Assembly (NCBI GenBank): GCA_964455375.1
Contig: CAYVXE010000151.1
Span: 1 to 9,535, forward strand
Direction of reading: 5' to 3'
Source of the DNA: CAYVXE01 sp964455375
Lineage (GTDB): Bacteria; Zhuqueibacterota; Zhuqueibacteria; Oceanimicrobiales; Oceanimicrobiaceae
DNA: 9,535 nt
The first letter of the stretch is position 1, and the number at the start of each line of letters is the position of its first letter. Made by a program: the position numbers and the translations under genes. The notes under the pieces are model-generated. The model saw only the letters and a list, made by a program, of their open reading frames with translations. It made no database searches and was not told the DNA's origin. Positions 6,959 to 9,535 of the stretch are shown here, one piece after another.

Positions 6959-8020
6959 ATGGCCAATCATACGAAAGATGATATTTCGCGTCTGACTCAC
7001 ACCGTTAGCTGTGCCGGCTGAGCTGGCAAAATGAGCCCAACGGCGTTGCGGCAACTGCTTTCTACTTTACCGAAACCCAATCATCCGGATTTGCTGGTTG
7101 GGGTAAACACTATGGATGATGCCGGTGTCTTTCGACTTCGAGACGATCTTGCACTGGTGCAGACCGTCGATTTTTTTACACCCATTGTGGATGATCCCTA
7201 CACATATGGCGCCATCGCCGCAGCGAATTCACTTTCGGATATCTATGCTATGGGTGGTGAACCGCTGACGGCTTTGAACATTGTTTGCTTTCCCAAAAGG
7301 GATATGGCAGCGGAAACCCTTGGGGAAATACTTCAGGGAGGTTTTGATAAGGCTGTGGAAGCGGGATGTGTGATTGTCGGCGGGCATTCGGTAGATGACA
7401 ATGAAATGAAATACGGTCTTTCTGTGACCGGCAAAATTCATCCCGAGAAAATACTAACCAATGCCAACGCACAACCGGGAGACGCATTGATTTTAACGAA
7501 GCCGCTTGGCACCGGAATTATGGCCACGGCCTTCAAACTTTGTTCTATTTCTGAAAGTCAGTACGAGGAAATGACTCAGGCGATGATGCAGTTAAATAAG
7601 ATTCCATCGGAAATTGCGCTTCAGTTTAATGCACATGCCTGTACGGATATCACCGGTTACAGTCTTTTGGGCCATGCCTGGGAAATGGCACAGGCCAGTC
7701 ATGTGGGCATGGTTTTGTACGCTTGCTCCGTACCCATGCTGTCGGGCGTATTGAAATTTGCCGAAGAAGGCTATCTAACCGGGGGGGATGTGACCAATCG
7801 GGAGTATACAGAGGGCTGTATTCAAATTGATCCTAAAATCAGCGAAGCCCGCACCAGAGTTTTATTTGACCCGCAAACTTCCGGCGGGTTGTTGGTGGCG
7901 ATGCAGTCTGAACAGGCTGAAGCGTATGTGCAGGAAGCACGTCGGCAAAAGATACAGGCGGCCATCATCGGGAGAGTCACCCGGGAACGTGCCGGAAAGC
8001 TTCTTGTGGTGGAGCATTAA
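6959..8020 (+). CDS. selD: Selenophosphate synthase SelD, selenocysteine-containing (in-frame UGA at codon 21)
   Basis: SelD (selenide, water dikinase) converts selenide and ATP to selenophosphate, AMP and phosphate, the selenium donor for Sec-tRNA. Read from ATG 6959 with UGA 7019-7021 as Sec, the product has 353 aa (E. coli SelD has 347). Residues 17-27 read SCAGUAGKMSP, matching E. coli GAGCGCKISP with Sec21 at catalytic Cys17 and Lys24 at essential Lys20. Other family motifs are intact: Asp53-Asp54 in TMDDAGV, Asp71 in TVDFF, SDIYAMGG (93-100), GGHS (141-144), Asp230 in TDITGYSLLGH, and DPQTSGGLL (304-312). The start has GAAGGGA (6943-6949) 9 nt upstream. Starting at ATG 7031, as a standard gene caller would, removes the whole catalytic N-terminal loop. 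The gene follows selB by 23 nt. Cys19 of E. coli is Gly here, while Cys18 forms a CxxU pair with Sec21. A nonsense mutation is very unlikely because the UGA falls exactly on the catalytic position next to selB. Confidence 0.95.
7019..7021 (+). other. selD: UGA selenocysteine codon of selD (Sec21)
   Basis: The TGA is in frame with upstream codons from ATG 6959 and with all downstream selD motifs. It occupies the position that is Cys or Sec throughout the SelD family. Tryptophan elsewhere uses TGG and selB stops with TGA, so a general reassignment of UGA is excluded. Confidence 0.93.
7035..7052 (+). promoter_or_regulatory. Candidate bacterial SECIS hairpin for selD Sec21
   Basis: Within the coding sequence, GCC-CAAC (7035-7041) pairs with GTTG (7045-7048) and GGC (7050-7052) around loop GGC, leaving C7049 bulged: a 7-bp stem. 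The loop starts 21 nt after the UGA and opens with G, in line with known bacterial SECIS geometry (apical loop about 16-37 nt downstream with a G near its start). A competing 4-bp hairpin (7045-7055, GTTG-CGG-CAAC) overlaps it. Hairpin: seen. SelB binding: inferred. Confidence 0.55.
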
Positions 8021-8043
8021 ATGGCAATCGGTTTAATTAAACT

Positions 8044-8181
8044 TAAATTGAGCGATTGGGCCTGGAATTAATTCACTGTTGGGTACTACGTTCGTAATGC
8101 ATGCTTTAGCATGTTTCTAATCTCTCCAGGCAAGCTGAAGCTTGCACTACAAACTTCAGCCCACAAGAATCGCTCAATTTA
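8044..8181. mobile_element. MITE-like or palindromic dispersed element, about 138 bp, between selD and the EAL-HDOD gene
   Basis: Perfect 14-bp terminal inverted repeats bound the element: TAAATTGAGCGATT at 8044-8057 and its complement at 8168-8181. They extend outward about 7 bp with 2 mismatches, and inward GGGC (8058-8061) pairs with GCCC (8159-8162). Inside are two compact hairpins, CATGC-TTTA-GCATG (8100-8113) and GCAAGC-TGAA-GCTTGC (8130-8145). There is no open reading frame, so any mobility would need a transposase in trans. No clear target-site duplication is seen. The transcript could fold into one large structure that also separates selD from the next gene. Structure seen; mobile origin inferred. 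Confidence 0.5.
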
Positions 8182-8269
8182 GGTTAAAGTAGAATACATT
8201 TCAGGTCGATATTAGATTGAAATGAATATTTTTTTGACGTTGGGAATTGGCAAAAAATGACTTTTTGCC

Positions 8270-8282
8270 GGGAGGTTGCATG
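8270..8282 (+). promoter_or_regulatory. Ribosome-binding site deciding the EAL-HDOD start
   Basis: GGGAGG at 8270-8275 precedes ATG 8280 by 4 nt. This favours ATG 8280 over an in-frame TTG at 8247, and the family-typical N-terminus (FYLSRQPVFD) begins right after this ATG. Confidence 0.7.
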
Positions 8283-9491
8283 GAATTTTATTTAAGCCGA
8301 CAACCTGTTTTTGACAGGCAAAAAACCGTTTTTGCTTACGAATTATTGTTCCACCGAGGATTGGGCAGCCAAAAGGACGCAGAGGAAAGCGATTATGCTG
8401 CCTCCTCTATTCTCACCGCAGGCTTTCTCACCATTGATGCAGACGTGCTTTCCAGAGGGAAAATGACCTTTGTGAATTTTACGCAGAACTTGCTGCTGAA
8501 TGAAGTCGCCACACTTTTCCCACCAAACTTGATCGCAATCGAAATGACTGAAAACATGGAGTTGACCGAGCAAATTCTCTCTGTGTGCGAAAAACTTAAG
8601 CGGGACGGTTATTTGATGGTTTTCGATTTTAACCTTGTTCAAGCAGATGTTGAACGAACGGTTGGTTTGGCGGATATCATTTCGGCAGATCTAAACAGGA
8701 CAGGTCCGGAGGAATTAGCGAAATTTATACAGCAGAATAATGTACAGAAGGTTAAGTTTTTTGCAAAGAATGTGGAAACCATAGCAGTATTTGACCTGAC
8801 CTGCGAAATGGGATTTACGTATTTCGCAGGTGATTTTTTTGCAAAACCAATGATTACATCCGGTCGTAACGTGTCTTCGCATAAGCTAAGTTATTTAAGA
8901 TTGTTGAAGGAAATAAATCAGCCACAGATAAATCTGGATAAATTGGATGAAATAGTCCGCCAGGATGTGACCCTTTCATATAAACTGTTAAGCTATATCA
9001 ACTCGGCTTTTTTCGGATTTCCCAACCAAATTAAAACTACCAGACACGCCTTATCATTAATAGGTATTCAGGAAGCAAAGAAATGGTTGTCTCTCATTGC
9101 GCTTAGCAGCATGGGTGAAGAGAAAACCGATGAACTCATCGTTGGTTCTTTGATACGGGCAAAATTTTATGAGTTGCTGGCCCCCATAGCCGGTTTACAG
9201 GAGCAATCGCATGAATTTTTCCTTATGGGATTGTTCTCAATGCTGGATGCCTTGTTAGATCAACCCATGTCTGAATTATTGTCTAAGCTGCCTATCTCCG
9301 ACAATGTTAAAAATACGTTGTTGGATCAATCCAGCCCGTACAGGGAGGTGTTTCAGTTGATTCTCTATTTTGAAAAAGGTGATTGGGACACATTCCGCAA
9401 ATGCACGGAACAGCTCAATTTGCCGGCCGACGATCTCCCCCGCCTTTATTTCAAAGCCTTGACCTGGGCGCATCGAATATTTTCGAGATAA
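8280..9491 (+). CDS. EAL-HDOD (YuxH-type) signalling protein with degenerate EAL domain
   Basis: The product has 403 aa and begins with the YuxH-family signature FYLSRQPVFDRQKTVFAYEL. Residues 3-190 form an EAL-type c-di-GMP phosphodiesterase fold and about 200-400 an HDOD domain (QDVTLSYKLLSYINSAFFGF at 228-247, then IKTTRHALSLIGIQEAKKWL at 251-270). EAL becomes ELL (21-23). By motif alignment several catalytic positions are replaced: DDFG reads FDFN (115-118), the Glu of EGVET is Lys163, and the Gln of the QGY motif is Ala183. Loss of phosphodiesterase activity is therefore likely, and a binding or scaffold role in signalling is more probable. HDOD domains lack the metal-binding residues of true HD phosphohydrolases. 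It is a cytoplasmic protein with no signal or membrane segment. It is separated from selD by the palindromic element, so it is probably its own transcription unit. Family firm; exact role unknown. Confidence 0.88.
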   Translation: MEFYLSRQPVFDRQKTVFAYELLFHRGLGSQKDAEESDYAASSILTAGFLTIDADVLSRGKMTFVNFTQNLLLNEVATLFPPNLIAIEMTENMELTEQILSVCEKLKRDGYLMVFDFNLVQADVERTVGLADIISADLNRTGPEELAKFIQQNNVQKVKFFAKNVETIAVFDLTCEMGFTYFAGDFFAKPMITSGRNVSSHKLSYLRLLKEINQPQINLDKLDEIVRQDVTLSYKLLSYINSAFFGFPNQIKTTRHALSLIGIQEAKKWLSLIALSSMGEEKTDELIVGSLIRAKFYELLAPIAGLQEQSHEFFLMGLFSMLDALLDQPMSELLSKLPISDNVKNTLLDQSSPYREVFQLILYFEKGDWDTFRKCTEQLNLPADDLPRLYFKALTWAHRIFSR

Positions 9492-9535
9492 GTCTTCATT
9501 TTTACAAAAATAATCCATTGAACATTTCGGGGTAA

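Noticed and set aside
7019..7021. UGA reassigned to another amino acid, or a nonsense mutation
   Set aside because: UGA is the stop codon of selB, tryptophan uses TGG, and the site matches the Cys/Sec position of the family next to selB.
7031..8020. SelD starting at ATG 7031 (329 aa)
   Set aside because: It would delete the catalytic Sec/Cys and Lys loop. The frame is open from ATG 6959 with an RBS, and the TGA lies exactly on the catalytic position.
8247..8279. TTG start at 8247 for the EAL-HDOD protein
   Set aside because: GGGAGG precedes ATG 8280, and family homology begins there.
1..9535. CRISPR array, rRNA, complete IS element or prophage genes
   Set aside because: No regularly spaced direct repeats, rRNA motifs, transposase or phage genes were seen.

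Overview
The window reads as ordinary bacterial chromosome: moderate GC, AT-rich spacers, standard code. UGA is a normal stop (selB ends in UGA at 6933-6935), with one exception where it encodes selenocysteine. Taxonomy cannot be fixed from sequence alone. A TTG-N20-TATATTTG match upstream of selB resembles the promoter type of Bacteroidetes/FCB-group bacteria. That, the protein style and the palindromic intergenic repeats make an FCB-like or neighbouring deep lineage (for example Calditrichota/KSB1-like) a weak guess.

Layout. The left part is on the minus strand: a secreted, probably lipid-anchored TPR protein (159-1643) with a near-perfect GC-rich palindrome just past its stop codon, then about 490 bp without a recognisable gene, then a TetR-family repressor followed 29 bp later by an ECF sigma factor (2749-3357 and 2135-2719), likely one operon. 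Upstream of the repressor lies a perfect 18-bp palindrome (3401-3418), the obvious operator candidate. On the other side a plus-strand gene (3564-4931) encodes a membrane protein with an N-terminal export signal, a small Sm/SH3-like domain, a very basic linker, one internal membrane span and a beta-rich C-terminal domain.

The main system is the selenium pair selB (5019-6935) and selD (6959-8020). SelB is the dedicated elongation factor that delivers Sec-tRNA to UGA codons. SelD makes selenophosphate, the selenium donor for Sec-tRNA synthesis. The selD reading frame is interrupted by an in-frame TGA at 7019-7021, exactly at the catalytic Cys/Sec position, and is followed by a possible bacterial SECIS hairpin. 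SelD is therefore itself a selenoprotein: 353 aa from ATG 6959, not a 329-aa protein from ATG 7031. Its synthesis needs the product of the upstream gene and its own product, a self-dependent loop. selA and selC (tRNA-Sec) are not in the window.

After selD comes a 226-259 bp spacer holding a MITE-like element (about 138 bp) with 14-bp perfect terminal inverted repeats and two internal mini-hairpins. The last gene (8280-9491) is a YuxH-type EAL-HDOD signalling protein whose EAL domain has lost several catalytic residues.
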